Notes: generated by a model not told the origin, from the sequence alone. Shown: positions 1 to 9,653, numbered from the stretch's first letter. The stretch: DNA of 57,217 bases from Deinococcus fonticola (GCF_004634215.1 NZ_SMMH01000024.1:1-57217), one strand, 5' to 3'. Translations and numbers: made by a program.

Positions 1-96
1 TTGCCAGCGTGAGCGTTCGACGGGTCGCGTGGCAGCTCGGTACGCCTGTTCCAGCTCATCGGTCGTGCGGTGTGTGGTCAACTGGGCAGCTCGCAT
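1..96 (-). CDS. IS630 family transposase, N-terminal fragment
   Basis: The visible 32 codons begin MRAAQLTTHRTTDELEQAYR and continue into an Arg-rich stretch. This resembles the helix-turn-helix start of IS630-type transposases, in which an N-terminal DNA-binding domain precedes a DDE catalytic domain. The gene runs off the left edge. The family call rests on the short N-terminus plus the TA borders, so IS630 is likely but not certain. Confidence 0.65.
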   Translation of the reverse strand, partial: MRAAQLTTHRTTDELEQAYRAATRPVERSRWQ

Positions 97-119
97 AGTT
101 GATTATCACTTTAGTCCCG
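1..119 (-). mobile_element. IS630-type element, left copy (partial)
   Basis: Positions 1-119 are the reverse complement of 57094-57212, identical as far as I can read. This is the terminal part of an insertion sequence with its transposase start at position 96. The element ends in CCCG followed by TA (120-121), and the right copy is also bordered by TA, as expected for IS630/Tc1-mariner insertion into TA. The rest of the element lies outside the window. Confidence 0.8.
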
Positions 120-141
120 TATAAAGGCTTTACCCATAGCG

Positions 142-177
142 CTGGCGGCCCGCAGTTGTGCGGGCCGCCAGACTTTT
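142..177 (+). terminator. Strong hairpin with T tract
   Basis: A perfect 13-bp stem (142-154 with 159-171, loop GTTG) is followed by ACTTTTTT. The T tract follows the stem on the plus strand, so as an intrinsic terminator it would stop rightward transcription coming from the IS. On the minus strand, where the lpt-like operon ends at 185, the stem has no T tract; the IS junction lies only about 20 bp beyond it. Confidence 0.7.
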
Positions 178-184
178 TTGGTTT

Positions 185-1315
185 CTATTTTTTCTCTTCT
201 ACAGGATCGGTGGTCGCTTCACCTGTATCCTCAAATTCTCCAGTGACGTTTCCGCCTTCGTCGGCCCTGGCCACCACATTGTTGGTGTCCAGGTCATAGA
301 GGAGATACCCCTGAGTGAGCGTCAGGCTGTCATTGCCTTTGACACTTGTGGCGGGCTGCTCCAGCGTGCCGTAGAGGCGGGCGGTGTTGGTCGCGTCGTC
401 GTACTGCACCCGGGGGGCCTTGCTGACGCGTCCCCCTTTGCTGGTCAGCACCACGTTCCCGATCAGGGTGGTGGTTTCCTCGTCCACGTTCACGTCGATT
501 CGCTCACTGCTGCCCGACAGGGGGTCTTTCTCGTTGTCGCGCTTGAAGGTGATCGGGCCGTCAATGCGGGCCACCCCGTCGGTCTCGTCGTAAGTGAGCT
601 TCTGTCCCTTGAGCTGCGTCTTCCCCTGCGTCACGAACACGGTGTCCGGCGCAGGGGTAGGAGCGACCTCCACCCCACACAGACTCAATTGATCCTTGGC
701 GCCCTCGGGAGCAGCGTCCAGCAGCCGGGCTGTCCCAGCACTGGCTTCAATCTGTCCGTCACTGCCCTCTTCGCCGTCCTTGGCCGGTCGCTGGATTACC
801 TGAGCCAGCGGGACGCGAATCACGTTCTTGTCGATCGTGATACGAATACCGCCGGCGCCCTGCTCGCTAAACACCCCTATGTTGGGCGTTCCTTCGGGGT
901 CGTCGTCACGCGGGCCGCAGATGGTGTAGACCCCCGTGTCATCCTGCGTTCCGGTACGGATCACCAGAATGCGGCGCTCCTTGCCGTCCTTGCCGCTGCG
1001 GGTCAGGGCCATACAGGCCTGTTCCGAGCCTTCCACGCAGTTCCCGGCCTGCTCGTGCAGCGTGGGTTCGCCCGCCGCCTCGGTACTGGGTAGGCCAACA
1101 CTGGAGGGCGCAGTATTCGCAGGTTCCGCGCTGGGTGTGGGGGCGGGAGCAAGCAACCCGGGCGTCGGCGTTTCCGTCGCCGGTGCCGGGGCGGGCGGGG
1201 CAGCCGGCAGGGGCGCCGCAGGAGCAGGGGCGGGCGCTTGGGCCGCTCCCCGGTACAGGCCAGCCCCGCCCAGCAGCAGCAGGGCCAGCAAAAGGGAGCG
1301 CGTGGGGCGAATCAT
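185..1315 (-). CDS. OstA/LptA-like periplasmic protein (second copy)
   Basis: 376 residues with an N-terminal signal peptide ([19 protein letters not shown]), a long Ala/Pro-rich linker (about residues 25-75) and a beta-rich second half with OstA-type repeats such as [20 protein letters not shown]. OstA/LptA proteins form beta-jellyroll bridges that carry lipopolysaccharide across the periplasm. It is the last gene of a leftward operon, 7 bp after another OstA-like gene. The Pro-rich linker and an extra Cys-containing middle region make it longer than a typical LptA (about 180 aa). Deinococci are known to lack LPS, so the cargo is unknown. Confidence 0.7.
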   Translation of the reverse strand: MIRPTRSLLLALLLLGGAGLYRGAAQAPAPAPAAPLPAAPPAPAPATETPTPGLLAPAPTPSAEPANTAPSSVGLPSTEAAGEPTLHEQAGNCVEGSEQACMALTRSGKDGKERRILVIRTGTQDDTGVYTICGPRDDDPEGTPNIGVFSEQGAGGIRITIDKNVIRVPLAQVIQRPAKDGEEGSDGQIEASAGTARLLDAAPEGAKDQLSLCGVEVAPTPAPDTVFVTQGKTQLKGQKLTYDETDGVARIDGPITFKRDNEKDPLSGSSERIDVNVDEETTTLIGNVVLTSKGGRVSKAPRVQYDDATNTARLYGTLEQPATSVKGNDSLTLTQGYLLYDLDTNNVVARADEGGNVTGEFEDTGEATTDPVEEKK

Positions 1316-1322
1316 CCTGGCC

Positions 1323-2216
1323 TTACTTTTCCTGGCTTAACTTGAACTGCTCGACAGGAATGGTGTATTTGCTGTTCTTCACGGAAACGCGTCCCAGATC
1401 CGTACGCTGCTCCAGGTAACCGCTGGCCGGCGCCCGCAGCGTCACCTTGCTCTTGCTGTCCACGCTGACGGCGTCCCCCACCACATAGGCCACGTCCTTC
1501 TTGTCATCGTAGTAAACGGCGTTGCCGGTGGTGGTCTGGGTACCCTGCACCAGTTTGACCTTGCCTTTCACATAAAGAACTTTGGTCTTGGTGATGGCGC
1601 GAACCTCGTCGCCACTGATGACCAGTTCCTTGCGGTTCCCTTTCGCCGCGCGGGTCAGGGTGGGTTTGCCGGTCATCTGCGCCAGTTCCTTATCCTCGTC
1701 GAAGATCAGTTTGTCGGCCTTGCCGGTCTGGTTGCCCTGTACCAGTTGCACGCCGCCGGTGCTGGTCGACACGTTGGTGTCCACGTCCAGGCTCATCTGC
1801 TGCGCCCGGATGTTCACCGGATCGCCGTCGTCCTTCTTTTCGGGCACGAAGGTGGCGCTGGCATTGCCGGTCAGCACGCCCTGACCCGTCACCTCGCTGT
1901 AGGCCAGCTTTTCGCCCTTGGCGCTCAGGCGGCCACGGCTGACGGTGACATTGCCAGTAAAGTCGGCCAGGCGCTTGCCTTCGGCTTGCAGGATGGGTGT
2001 CCCGGCAGGCGCCGTCATGACGCCCTTGTCAGATTTGATCTTCAGACTGCTGACCGTGGCAGCCACTCCACCCGTGAAATTCCAGGGGCCGTCGCGCAGG
2101 TTGGAGCCGGGGGCGGGGCTGGATTCGATCTTGATGACGCGTTTCCCGGCGGTCTGGGCCAGCACCGGAACGGAGGCCAGGGCCGCCAGCAGCAGGACAG
2201 ATTTCTTGATGTTCAT
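1323..2216 (-). CDS. OstA/LptA-like periplasmic protein
   Basis: 297 residues. The ATG at 2216 is preceded by AAGGAG seven bases upstream, which decides this start over a longer in-frame GTG. A signal peptide ([20 protein letters not shown]) is followed by repeated beta-strand units such as [20 protein letters not shown] and [20 protein letters not shown], the pattern of OstA/LptA bridging domains. It lies 16 bp after the LptC-like gene and 7 bp before a second OstA-like gene, so the three are almost certainly co-transcribed. Role inferred: an envelope lipid or glycan bridge. Confidence 0.75.
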   Translation of the reverse strand: MNIKKSVLLLAALASVPVLAQTAGKRVIKIESSPAPGSNLRDGPWNFTGGVAATVSSLKIKSDKGVMTAPAGTPILQAEGKRLADFTGNVTVSRGRLSAKGEKLAYSEVTGQGVLTGNASATFVPEKKDDGDPVNIRAQQMSLDVDTNVSTSTGGVQLVQGNQTGKADKLIFDEDKELAQMTGKPTLTRAAKGNRKELVISGDEVRAITKTKVLYVKGKVKLVQGTQTTTGNAVYYDDKKDVAYVVGDAVSVDSKSKVTLRAPASGYLEQRTDLGRVSVKNSKYTIPVEQFKLSQEK

Positions 2217-2232
2217 GGTGTCTCCTTGGGGG

Positions 2233-2835
2233 TCAGGACTTGACTCTCCGGCCATTCACGCAGCGTTCCTTGCTGTCCAGGTCGCCCAGGATAGTCATGC
2301 GAGGCTGGTTGAGAATGGTGGTTTCAAAATCCATCTGTAGGTTCTCGAATTTGACGTTCATGCCGGGCGCATCGAGCACGGTTCGGGGCGCACTGAACCC
2401 CACGCCCTGCTGAATTTTGACGGGGTTGCCAGCGTCTCCGATCATGTCGATGTCGGCGCAGCTTTTTACCAGGGTCATGCGGGCCTGCTCAGTCAGAATA
2501 TCGTCCTGATTGTCGATTCTGAGGGTCTGGGTGCTGAGGGTGGCGTCCAGCTCCTCCTGCCCACTGTACTGACCCTGCGGGGTCTTGTGGCGCAGCAGGC
2601 GTTGCCCTCCGCCGAGATCGGTGAGGGTGGTGACGCCGGCAATAGGATCGTTGTTGACCCTGGCCGCGCTGAAACGCCACACGGCGTCCGGGTCGCGCAT
2701 GGGGTACAGCGTCAGTTGCACGTCCTGAAGGTGCGCTCCGGTTTCGGCGTTGGTCTGGTCTTGCGTGGGCAGCACCGCGAAGATCAAGGCGAACGCCAGG
2801 AGGGCCAGCAGGAACGTTAAACCGACTTTCTGCAC
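2233..2835 (-). CDS. LptC-like single-pass membrane protein
   Basis: 200 residues with an N-terminal membrane anchor ([20 protein letters not shown]) and an extracytoplasmic beta-rich domain. Size, topology and position directly before two OstA-like genes match LptC, which anchors the LPS bridge to the LptBFG transporter at the inner membrane. The GTG start is 7 nt after TAAAGT, the local leaderless-promoter arrangement. No lptBFG genes are present here. The LptC call rests on topology and context more than on motif. Confidence 0.65.
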   Translation of the reverse strand: MQKVGLTFLLALLAFALIFAVLPTQDQTNAETGAHLQDVQLTLYPMRDPDAVWRFSAARVNNDPIAGVTTLTDLGGGQRLLRHKTPQGQYSGQEELDATLSTQTLRIDNQDDILTEQARMTLVKSCADIDMIGDAGNPVKIQQGVGFSAPRTVLDAPGMNVKFENLQMDFETTILNQPRMTILGDLDSKERCVNGRRVKS

Positions 2836-2842
2836 GCCGTGT

Positions 2843-2848
2843 ACTTTA
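2843..2848 (-). promoter_or_regulatory. -10 box (TAAAGT) of the lpt-like operon
   Basis: TAAAGT on the minus strand ends 7 nt before the GTG at 2835, leaving no room for a Shine-Dalgarno site; a leaderless start is likely. Confidence 0.5.
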
Positions 2849-2927
2849 CCGTCATGCTCTCATGAGAGTGATGGGGGCAGGCTGACCGGGGGTGAGGAGC
2901 GCCTGACGGCGTACCCTGGAGTGGCTG

Positions 2928-3692
2928 ATGTTCGATACGCACACTCATCTGGATTACATCGACGACCCGGCCTCCACCCGCGCCGAACTGGGGTTGACGG
3001 GCATGGTCTGCATCGGCGCGAGCCTGCTGCACGCGCGAAACGCCGTGGCCCTGGCCGAGCAGTACGGGGACGTGTGGGCCACGGTGGGCCTGCACCCGAC
3101 CGACACCGACGAGGACAGTGACGATGTGCGCGCCGGCATCGAGGCGCTGCTGGGCCACCCGCGTGTGGTGGGGGTGGGGGAGAGCGGCCTGGACGATTAC
3201 TGGGACGACACCAGGCGAACCGCGCAGCTCCGCGCGTTCGAGTGGCAACTGGGCCTGGCGCGGCAGTCGGGCAAACCGCTGGTGATTCACACACGCGACA
3301 AGGCCGGGCAGGACTCGGCGCACCGGGGCGTCATGGACGTGCTGCGCCACTGGCCCGACGTGACGGTAATCCTGCACTGCTTCAGCGGCCACCCGGAGAT
3401 GCTGCGCTTTGGCCTGGAGCGCGGTGCTTACTTCGGGTTCGCGGGGAACACCACCTATAAAAACGCCAAAGAAATTCAGGACGCGGCCAGAGCCGTGCCT
3501 CTGAATCAACTGCTGCTGGAAACGGACGCGCCCTTCCTGGCCCCGGTTCCCCGGCGCGGCAAACCCAACCGCCCCGGTTACGTGCGCTACACGCTGGAAT
3601 TCATCGCGGCGCTGCGCGGGATGGACGCGGCCGAACTGGAGCGGGTGACCGACGCGAACGCCCGGCAGGTGTACCGGCTGGACGCAGGGTGA
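2928..3692 (+). CDS. tatD: TatD family metal-dependent hydrolase
   Basis: 254 residues, the usual TatD length. The metal-binding HTHLD motif is at residues 5-9, a metal-bridging Glu lies in [10 protein letters not shown], His ligands in LVIHTRDK and VILHCFSG, and the C-terminal Asp in [12 protein letters not shown]. TatD proteins are TIM-barrel 3'-5' exonucleases or deoxyribonucleases linked to DNA repair and RNA quality control. A GGAG Shine-Dalgarno precedes the ATG. The stop overlaps the next gene by 4 bp (GTGA), so the two are translationally coupled. It diverges from the lpt-like operon. Confidence 0.93.
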   Translation: MFDTHTHLDYIDDPASTRAELGLTGMVCIGASLLHARNAVALAEQYGDVWATVGLHPTDTDEDSDDVRAGIEALLGHPRVVGVGESGLDDYWDDTRRTAQLRAFEWQLGLARQSGKPLVIHTRDKAGQDSAHRGVMDVLRHWPDVTVILHCFSGHPEMLRFGLERGAYFGFAGNTTYKNAKEIQDAARAVPLNQLLLETDAPFLAPVPRRGKPNRPGYVRYTLEFIAALRGMDAAELERVTDANARQVYRLDAG

Positions 3693-4750
3693 CCGGGCTG
3701 GTAACTGGGCTGGCGGCAGGCTTACCGCTGGAAGGCGTGCGGGTCGCGGACTTCACGCGGGTGCTGACCGGGCCTTACTGCACCATGCTGCTGGGCGACC
3801 TGGGCGCGGACATCATCAAGGTGGAGCCGCCGCAGGGCGACGACACGCGGGCCTGGGGGCCACCGTACCAGCAGCGCGGCGAGGCGCGCGAAAGTTCATA
3901 CTTCCTGAGCGTCAACCGCAACAAGCGCAGCGTCATCCTGGATCTGAAGAGCAGCGGGGACATGGAGGCGGCCCACGCCCTGATCGGCACGGCGGATATC
4001 CTGGTCGAGAACTTCAGGCCCGGCACGTTCGAGAAGCTGGGCCTGGGCTGGGAGGCGTTACACGCCCGCCACCCGCGCCTGATCTACGCCAGCATCAGTG
4101 GGTTTGGGCTGAGCGGGCCGTACCGCGACCGGGCCGGGTACGACGTGATTGCGCAGGGGCTGGGCGGCTTCATGAGTTACAACGGTGAGCAGGGCGGCCA
4201 GCCCCTGCGGGCCGGGGTGGCGGTGGCGGACGTGTTTGCTGGGGCACTGACCACCCAGGCGATTCTGGCGGCGCTGTATGGACGCGAAAAAACCGGGGTG
4301 GGGTGCCGGGTGGACGTGAACCTGCTGGAAGGCGTCATCTCGCTGGGCACCAACCAGGTCAGCCGTTACCTGACGGGCGGGCAGGTGCCGGCGCCGCAGG
4401 GCAACGAGCACGTCAGTATCGTCCCCTACGGCACGTTCGAGTGCGCCGACGGTCTGATCAACCTGGCCGTGGGCAACGACCACCTGTGGCGTAAATTCTG
4501 CGAGGCGCTGACGCTGACTGACCTGGCCGCAAACCCGCTGTACGACCTTCAGGAAGTCTTCGCCGACCCGCATGTGCAGGCCCGTAAGGTTGCCGTGACC
4601 GTTCCGCACGCCAGCCTGGGGGAAACGACCGTGACCTGCCCGCCCTGGCGCCTGAACGGCGAGGCCCCACCGGTTCGCCGCGCCCCACCCACCGCCGGGC
4701 AACACACGGCGGAGGTGCTGGCGGAACTGGGGTTCCGGCAAGGAAGCTGA
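3689..4750 (+). CDS. CaiB/BaiF family (class III) CoA-transferase
   Basis: 353 residues. Family III hallmarks are present: [20 protein letters not shown] at the N-terminus, [36 protein letters not shown] and GYDVIAQ, whose Asp (about residue 150) is the expected catalytic acyl-anhydride residue. These enzymes move CoA between organic acids; the acid used here cannot be read from sequence. It begins with a GTG overlapping the tatD stop. It is somewhat shorter than the usual 380-420 residues, mainly at the C-terminus. Confidence 0.88.
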   Translation: MTGLVTGLAAGLPLEGVRVADFTRVLTGPYCTMLLGDLGADIIKVEPPQGDDTRAWGPPYQQRGEARESSYFLSVNRNKRSVILDLKSSGDMEAAHALIGTADILVENFRPGTFEKLGLGWEALHARHPRLIYASISGFGLSGPYRDRAGYDVIAQGLGGFMSYNGEQGGQPLRAGVAVADVFAGALTTQAILAALYGREKTGVGCRVDVNLLEGVISLGTNQVSRYLTGGQVPAPQGNEHVSIVPYGTFECADGLINLAVGNDHLWRKFCEALTLTDLAANPLYDLQEVFADPHVQARKVAVTVPHASLGETTVTCPPWRLNGEAPPVRRAPPTAGQHTAEVLAELGFRQGS

Positions 4751-4759
4751 AAGCGAGCT

Positions 4760-4765
4760 AGCATC
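4760..4765 (+). promoter_or_regulatory. -10-like box (TAGCAT) before the radical SAM gene
   Basis: TAGCAT ends 5 nt before the GTG at 4771, with no Shine-Dalgarno between. It fits a leaderless start but is slightly closer than the other cases in the window. Confidence 0.4.
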
Positions 4766-4770
4766 GGCCG

Positions 4771-5892
4771 GTGGGCACATGGCGTTTACAACAGCAGGCG
4801 GACTCGTTCACGCTCAGCGAGGGGGGCAGCGAGCAGGTGCTGAGTTTCGACCGGGAAGGCCGCCTGCTCACCTGGTTTGTCCGGGGCGTCACCTACAAAC
4901 GCGCCCTGAATTCGCGCCTGCTGGCCAGGCGGCGTGAGGGAGAGGTGCGCCTGCGCTGGGAAGTGCCAGAGGACGAAGTGCTGCTGGTGTTTGGCCGGAT
5001 GCTAGGCGAGGTGAGGCACGCCGCGCAGGCCATCAAATCGCCACTGCCAGGGAAAGTTCTTGACTGGACGCCGGAAAAGCTCCTGGCCGAGCGGGAGCGT
5101 TTCGCCACCGCTTACGCGCCGGTGAGTATCCTGCCACCCGATCAGTATTTCGCGGTGGTGGTGCAGGCCACCCGCGGGTGCAGCTGGAACAAATGCACGT
5201 TCTGCACCTTCTACCGTGACCGGGCGTTTACCGTGCAGCCGCCCGCGGCCTTCGCCGCCCACCTGAATGCCGTGAAAACCCTGCTGGGCGAGGCCGCTTC
5301 CCTGCGCAAATCCATTTTTGTCGCGGACGGAAACGCGCTGATGCTGGCGAACCATAAGCTGTTGCCGCTGCTGGATATGGCAAAGGCCACCTTTCCTGGC
5401 CGCGACCTGCACGGCTTCCTTGACGTGAACACGGGCAGTCGCAAGAGCGTGCCGGACTGGCAGGAACTCCGCGAGGCAGGCGTGCGGCGGGTATACCTCG
5501 GTCTGGAAACCGGGCATGACCCGCTGCTGGCCTGGCTGAACAAACCCGGCAGCGCCGATCAGGCGGCAGAACTCATCACGGATCTCAAGGCGGCGGGCCT
5601 GAATGTCGGCCCCATCTTCATGACAGGCGTGGGCGGGCAGAAGTACGCCGAAAAGCACGTTCAGGACACCCTGACCCTGTTGCAACGCCTCCCCCTCAGT
5701 GCAGGCGATATCGTTTACCTCTCGCCCTTCGTGGAGCACGGCCCCTACGCGGAACTAGCGCGACAGGACGGCGTTTTGCCAATCTCTCCAGAGGACGTGG
5801 GCCAGCAGGAAGACCTGTTCCGGGGGCACCTGAAGGCCACACACCCAGGCGTGAAGGCAGCGCGCTACGACATCCAGGAATTCCTGTACTAG
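4771..5892 (+). CDS. Radical SAM protein with a CX4CX2C cluster motif
   Basis: 373 residues. ATRGCSWNKCTFCTFYRDR (around residues 134-152) holds three Cys spaced CX4CX2C, which should bind a 4Fe-4S cluster for SAM cleavage. VRRVYLGLETGHDPLL is the SAM-proximal GLE-type motif of Elp3/MiaB-like radical SAM folds. The first 100 residues are a separate beta-rich domain that I do not recognise. Similar GCSWxxCTFC proteins are widespread and mostly uncharacterised. The GTG start follows TAGCAT. Substrate unknown; it follows the CoA-transferase by 20 bp, but its own promoter suggests independence. Confidence 0.8.
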   Translation: MGTWRLQQQADSFTLSEGGSEQVLSFDREGRLLTWFVRGVTYKRALNSRLLARRREGEVRLRWEVPEDEVLLVFGRMLGEVRHAAQAIKSPLPGKVLDWTPEKLLAERERFATAYAPVSILPPDQYFAVVVQATRGCSWNKCTFCTFYRDRAFTVQPPAAFAAHLNAVKTLLGEAASLRKSIFVADGNALMLANHKLLPLLDMAKATFPGRDLHGFLDVNTGSRKSVPDWQELREAGVRRVYLGLETGHDPLLAWLNKPGSADQAAELITDLKAAGLNVGPIFMTGVGGQKYAEKHVQDTLTLLQRLPLSAGDIVYLSPFVEHGPYAELARQDGVLPISPEDVGQQEDLFRGHLKATHPGVKAARYDIQEFLY

Positions 5893-6102
5893 ACCCAAAG
5901 TACAGATGAGTCGTAAGTCATGCGCGTCAGCCAAGAGGGCTCGAAGGTCAGGCAGGCTCTTCGCGGTGAGCGGCTCGTGCAGGCAAACCCAGGTCAATCT
6001 GGGGGAACCGTCACAGCTTGACCGAACGTGCTCTGACCGAACCCGGCCCTGAATTCCAAACGCCTCTGCGGGCAACCTGTTCTGGCCTCATGTCCGGCCC
6101 GG
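5893..6102. other. Intergenic region with a coding-like minus-strand patch
   Basis: Between the radical SAM gene and tkt. The minus strand reads openly (for example LTAKSLPDLRALLADAHDLR around 5910-5970) with protein-like composition, but it has no convincing start and runs into the 3' end of the radical SAM gene. It might be a gene remnant or chance; I assign no function. Confidence 0.2.
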
Positions 6103-6108
6103 TACACT
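6103..6108 (+). promoter_or_regulatory. -10 box (TACACT) of tkt
   Basis: TACACT ends 8 nt before the tkt ATG, consistent with a leaderless mRNA. Confidence 0.55.
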
Positions 6109-6116
6109 AGGCAGGT

Positions 6117-8117
6117 ATGAGCGAAAACACGCCCCAGAATGTTGAGCAACTGAGCGTCAACACCATTCGCACGCTGGCCATCGATGCTGTGCAGGCCGCG
6201 AATTCGGGCCACCCCGGCGCACCGCTGGGCGCGGCCCCCATGGCCTACGTGGTGTGGCAGAAGTTCCTGCGCTTCAACCCCCAGCATCCCGAGTGGCCGG
6301 CCCGTGACCGTTTCGTGCTGTCGGCGGGGCACGCCAGCATGCTGATTTACAGCCTTCTGCACCTGACGGGTTACCCGGAGATGACGCTGGACGACCTGAA
6401 GAACTTCCGCCAGTGGGGATACCACACGCCCGGTCACCCGGAGTTTTTCCACACCAAGGGGCTGGACGCCACGACCGGGCCGCTGGGTCAGGGGGCGGCC
6501 ATGACGGTGGGCATGGCGATGGCCGAGCAGTTCCTGGCCGCGAAGTACAACCGCGAGGGCTTCCCAATTTTCGACAATTACACGTACTCCATCCTGGGAG
6601 ACGGTGACCTTCAGGAAGGCATCAACCACGAGTCGGCGGCGCTGGCCGGGCACCTGAAGCTGGGCAAATTGATCTGGCTGCACGACGACAACAGCGTGCA
6701 ACTGGACACCGCGACCCTCAAGGCCGAGTCCGAGGACACCGCCGCCCGCTTCCGCGCTTATGGCTGGGAAGTGCTGCGCGTGCAGGACGGCAACAACCTC
6801 GCCGAAATCGAAGCGGCGGTGCAGCAGGCGCAGGCGAACAAGGATCAGCCCACCCTGATTCAGGTCAAAACCGTGATCGGCTTCGGCAGTCCCCGCGCGG
6901 GCACCAGCAAGGCGCATGGCGAACCGCTGGGCGAGGAAGGCGTGGCCGAAACGAAGAAAGCCCTGGGCTGGGAGTACCCGCCCTTTACCGTGCCGGACGA
7001 AGTTCGCCAGCACATGGACGCCGCGCAGCGCGGCCAGGGCTTCGAGGACGCCTGGAACAAGCTGATGGACGAGTACCGCGCCAGCTTCCCCGAACTGGGG
7101 AAAGAAGTGGACGCCGTGCTGGCCCGCGAAGTGCCCGCCAACCTGGCCGAAATCCTGCCGAGTTACGAGGTGGGCGGCAAGGCCATGGCGACCCGCAACG
7201 CCAGCGGCGAAGTCATCAACGCGCTGGCCAAAGTCCTTCCCACGCTGATGGGCGGCAGTGCCGACCTGTCCGGCAGCACCAAGACCACCATCAAGGACGG
7301 CGGCGAGTTCCTGCCCGGCAGTTACCAGGGCCGCAACGTGTACTTCGGCGTGCGCGAGTTCGGCATGGCGGCGGCCGGGAACGGCCTGAGCCTGTACGGC
7401 GGCGTGCGCCCGCTGGTCGGCACCTTCGCGGTCTTCGCGGATTACCTGAAACCCGCCTTCCGCCTCTCGGCCATTCAGATGCAACCCGTCACTTACGTCC
7501 TCACGCACGACAGCATCGGTCTGGGCGAGGACGGCCCCACCCACCAGCCCGTCGATCAGCTCGCCATGCTGCGCAGCGTACCGGGCGCTCACGTGATCCG
7601 CCCCGCCGACGCCAACGAAACCGCCGCCGCCTGGGCCATGGCCCTGGAGTACGAGAAAGGCCCCACCGCGCTGATCCTGTCCCGCCAGGACTTGCCGATC
7701 CTGCCGCGCAACCACGCCGGCGTGAAGAAAGGCGCTTACGTCGTGAAGGACACCGACAGCACCAGTGGAGAGGGGGCTCAGGTCATCCTGATCGCCAGCG
7801 GCTCCGAGGTTTCCCTGGCGCTGGACAGCGCCGACGCACTGGCCCGGGAAGGCGTGAACGCCCGCGTGGTGTCCATGCCGTGCATGGAAGTGTTCAGGGC
7901 GCAGGATCAGGCGTACCGCGACAGCGTGCTGACGCCGGGCACCAAACGCGTCGCCATCGAGGCGCTGGCCAAGATGCCCTGGTACGAGTGGGTCGGGTCG
8001 GGCGGCGCCATTATCGGCATGGACACCTTCGGGGCCAGTGCGCCGGCCAAAGTCCTGTTCGAGAAATTCGGCTTCAGCGTCGAGAACGTCGTCAAGACCG
8101 TCAAAGGCATTCTGTAA
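6117..8117 (+). CDS. tkt: Transketolase
   Basis: 666 residues, full length. It transfers two-carbon ketol units between sugar phosphates in the non-oxidative pentose phosphate pathway, using thiamine diphosphate and Mg2+. Visible hallmarks are [20 protein letters not shown] with the catalytic His, the TPP-binding [12 protein letters not shown] (about residues 162-173), [18 protein letters not shown] of the central domain, and [11 protein letters not shown]. The ATG follows TACACT by 8 nt. A hairpin terminator follows the gene, so it looks monocistronic. Confidence 0.97.
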   Translation: MSENTPQNVEQLSVNTIRTLAIDAVQAANSGHPGAPLGAAPMAYVVWQKFLRFNPQHPEWPARDRFVLSAGHASMLIYSLLHLTGYPEMTLDDLKNFRQWGYHTPGHPEFFHTKGLDATTGPLGQGAAMTVGMAMAEQFLAAKYNREGFPIFDNYTYSILGDGDLQEGINHESAALAGHLKLGKLIWLHDDNSVQLDTATLKAESEDTAARFRAYGWEVLRVQDGNNLAEIEAAVQQAQANKDQPTLIQVKTVIGFGSPRAGTSKAHGEPLGEEGVAETKKALGWEYPPFTVPDEVRQHMDAAQRGQGFEDAWNKLMDEYRASFPELGKEVDAVLAREVPANLAEILPSYEVGGKAMATRNASGEVINALAKVLPTLMGGSADLSGSTKTTIKDGGEFLPGSYQGRNVYFGVREFGMAAAGNGLSLYGGVRPLVGTFAVFADYLKPAFRLSAIQMQPVTYVLTHDSIGLGEDGPTHQPVDQLAMLRSVPGAHVIRPADANETAAAWAMALEYEKGPTALILSRQDLPILPRNHAGVKKGAYVVKDTDSTSGEGAQVILIASGSEVSLALDSADALAREGVNARVVSMPCMEVFRAQDQAYRDSVLTPGTKRVAIEALAKMPWYEWVGSGGAIIGMDTFGASAPAKVLFEKFGFSVENVVKTVKGIL

Positions 8118-8134
8118 AGCGAAGGCCGCCAGGC

Positions 8135-8172
8135 AACGCCCACCTGAGCCAGTACGGCAGGTGGGCGTTTCT
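8135..8172 (+). terminator. Intrinsic terminator after tkt
   Basis: A 12-bp stem, AACGCCCACCTG with CAGGTGGGCGTT (8135-8146 and 8158-8169), has an 11-nt loop and ends in TTTCT. Confidence 0.75.
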
Positions 8173-8297
8173 GTGGGCCCAATCTCAGAAAGGTAGACGC
8201 CGGGCATAGATCACGTGGCCGCATGGTGAGGGGCGATGGCTAGGGCACTTGGGGCAGAGGCGGTGCAGGGCGGGGCGCCGGGCGTCACAATGCGGGT

Positions 8298-8594
8298 ATG
8301 GTCACGGCAATCGTCATGGTTCAGGCAGAACGGCATTCCATTCCGGAAACGGCTATGGAGCTCGCCACGGTGCCCGGTGTGCGCGAGGTGTACAGCGTCA
8401 CGGGCGAGTGGGACATCGTGGCTGTGCTGCGATTTGCCCAGTACGAAGATCTGGACGATATCGTGACGGGTCACCTGCGCCACATTCAGGGAATTCTGAA
8501 AACACAGACCATGCTGGCCTTCCGCACTTACAACGAGGAAGTGCTGGATCAAGGCTTTGGCGTGGGCCTCGATGAAAGTCAGACGCAACCCTGA
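8298..8594 (+). CDS. Stand-alone Lrp/AsnC ligand-binding (RAM) domain protein
   Basis: 98 residues matching only the C-terminal RAM domain of Lrp/AsnC regulators: MVTAIVMVQAERHSIPETAM, then PGVREVYSVTGEWDIVAVLR, then a TMLAFRTYNE strand. RAM domains form dimers and octamers and bind amino acids. There is no helix-turn-helix, so it cannot bind DNA by itself in the usual way; it may act as an amino-acid sensor or associate with a full-length Lrp. It is flanked by terminators on both sides and appears monocistronic. Confidence 0.85.
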   Translation: MVTAIVMVQAERHSIPETAMELATVPGVREVYSVTGEWDIVAVLRFAQYEDLDDIVTGHLRHIQGILKTQTMLAFRTYNEEVLDQGFGVGLDESQTQP

Positions 8595-8621
8595 AGAAGA
8601 CCGGGGCTGTCTTTCTTTTTT

Positions 8622-8653
8622 AACCACGCCAGAGTGCTTCGGCGTGGTTTTTT
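8622..8653 (+). terminator. Intrinsic terminator after the RAM-domain gene
   Basis: AACCACGCC (8622-8630) pairs with GGCGTGGTT (8641-8649) and is followed by TTTT. Confidence 0.8.
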
Positions 8654-8942
8654 CATGCCTGGTACAGATGGTTTGCACAGTCGGGTGCAAGAAGCCGTTC
8701 ATTCTGTGCAACTTCCGATGAAAGGAAGTGGCGAAAGGCTGTTTTTCTGACCGTCGCCCCTCTGGTAATGGCGAGATTACCGTCTCCTTGAGGGTGATGG
8801 GCAGTCTGCAAGGCTGCTGGCCCGTTTGCTGACAGCCGAAGACCTTTTTGATATAGGGAGACCCATTCGGCACAGGGCGGCACAGGATTATCAATTTGCG
8901 TTGACCGCAGTCTTTTGCCGCAAGCGAGACAGGTAAACAGTA
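8654..8942. other. Intergenic region with no convincing gene
   Basis: About 290 bp between the terminator and the palindromic site. A 76-codon minus-strand reading frame (8653-8883) is open but has no recognisable features or ribosome-binding site. TTGACC at 8901-8906 could be a -35 box, but no -10 box sits at the right distance. Confidence 0.4.
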
Positions 8943-8959
8943 GATCTCTATAAGAGATC
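8943..8959. promoter_or_regulatory. Perfect palindrome in the promoter of the 139-aa gene (candidate operator)
   Basis: GATCTCT-ATA-AGAGATC is a perfect 7+7 inverted repeat. A TATTAT -10-like box lies at 8969-8974, so the palindrome sits across the -35 region. It does not match the Deinococcus RDRM consensus. Protein binding is inferred only from symmetry and position. Confidence 0.45.
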
Positions 8960-9013
8960 GCCTTCGTTTATTATTTGGGGTAAACTAAGCTCCATTTTGA
9001 AGGAGGATCATTG

Positions 9014-9433
9014 ATGACATACCGCAAACTTAGTGAACAGGTGCAGGAACTCGGCAATCCGCAGCGCAGCGACGCCTTCGTGAAACGTTTCCGTGACGCC
9101 GTGCGTGAAGGCACATTCGATGCCATAAACCTGACTGAGCGTTTCACCATGCCCAAGCAGTACAACCGCCGTGGTGAGCAGGGACAGTACCAGCGCGACT
9201 CCAAGGACATGCTGTTCGAGGTGACGCCCGCCTTTACCAAGTGGTTCGACGCGGTGAACGAGGAACTGGCCGCCTCGCGCCGCTCTGCCCGCGTAAAGCC
9301 CAGCCTGGAAGCCGTGGAATCCGGCGCAGTGGACTTCAAGGAACTGGCCGCCGAGACGCGCCGCAAAATGCAGGCCAGCTACGAGAAAGGCCAGGCCCTG
9401 GGCAAAAGCCGCGCCAAGACCCGCAAGAAATAA
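9014..9433 (+). CDS. Conserved-looking hypothetical protein, 139 aa
   Basis: 139 residues, soluble, highly charged, with no signal peptide or membrane segment. It starts MTYRKLSEQVQELGNPQRSD and ends in a Lys/Arg-rich tail (KSRAKTRKK), which would suit nucleic-acid binding. The ATG at 9014 has a strong AGGAGG eight bases upstream, unlike the many leaderless genes here, so it may be well translated. Palindrome 8943-8959 lies in its promoter and a hairpin terminator follows. I do not recognise the family. Confidence 0.75.
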   Translation: MTYRKLSEQVQELGNPQRSDAFVKRFRDAVREGTFDAINLTERFTMPKQYNRRGEQGQYQRDSKDMLFEVTPAFTKWFDAVNEELAASRRSARVKPSLEAVESGAVDFKELAAETRRKMQASYEKGQALGKSRAKTRKK

Positions 9434-9472
9434 ACTTCCGGCCCACTTGAAACCGGAGTTGTCCGGCGGCTG

Positions 9473-9501
9473 AACCTCCAGAAAAGCGCTGGAGGTTTCT
9501 T
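9473..9501 (+). terminator. Intrinsic terminator after the 139-aa gene
   Basis: AACCTCCAG (9473-9481) pairs with CTGGAGGTT (9489-9497), followed by a T-rich run. Confidence 0.7.
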
Positions 9502-9640
9502 CATTTTCTGACGTCCGGTTCTGCGGGCTTTTCTCTTCGCTCGCCCCTGGCCTTCGGCTCGCTGCCATCTGGTCTGACGGGGGCGCTCCGCTACGGGCTA
9601 TCCTTTTTTCTTCACCCTTTTCGTGGTGCAGTCCGGCGGG

Positions 9641-9646
9641 TATGCT
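9641..9646 (+). promoter_or_regulatory. -10 box (TATGCT) of gmk
   Basis: TATGCT ends 7 nt before the ATG at 9654, which supports that ATG over the one at 9642 that lies inside the box. Confidence 0.45.
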
Positions 9647-9653
9647 GCTGGGA

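Noticed and set aside
5994..8207. 737-codon open frame antisense to tkt
   Set aside because: Shadow of a GC-rich gene: the plus strand is an unmistakable transketolase, and the antisense product is low-complexity His/Gly/Val-rich with no motif.
8880..9013. RDRM (radiation/desiccation response motif) at the 139-aa gene
   Set aside because: The palindrome is GATCTCTATAAGAGATC and does not match the TTATGTCATTGACATAA type.
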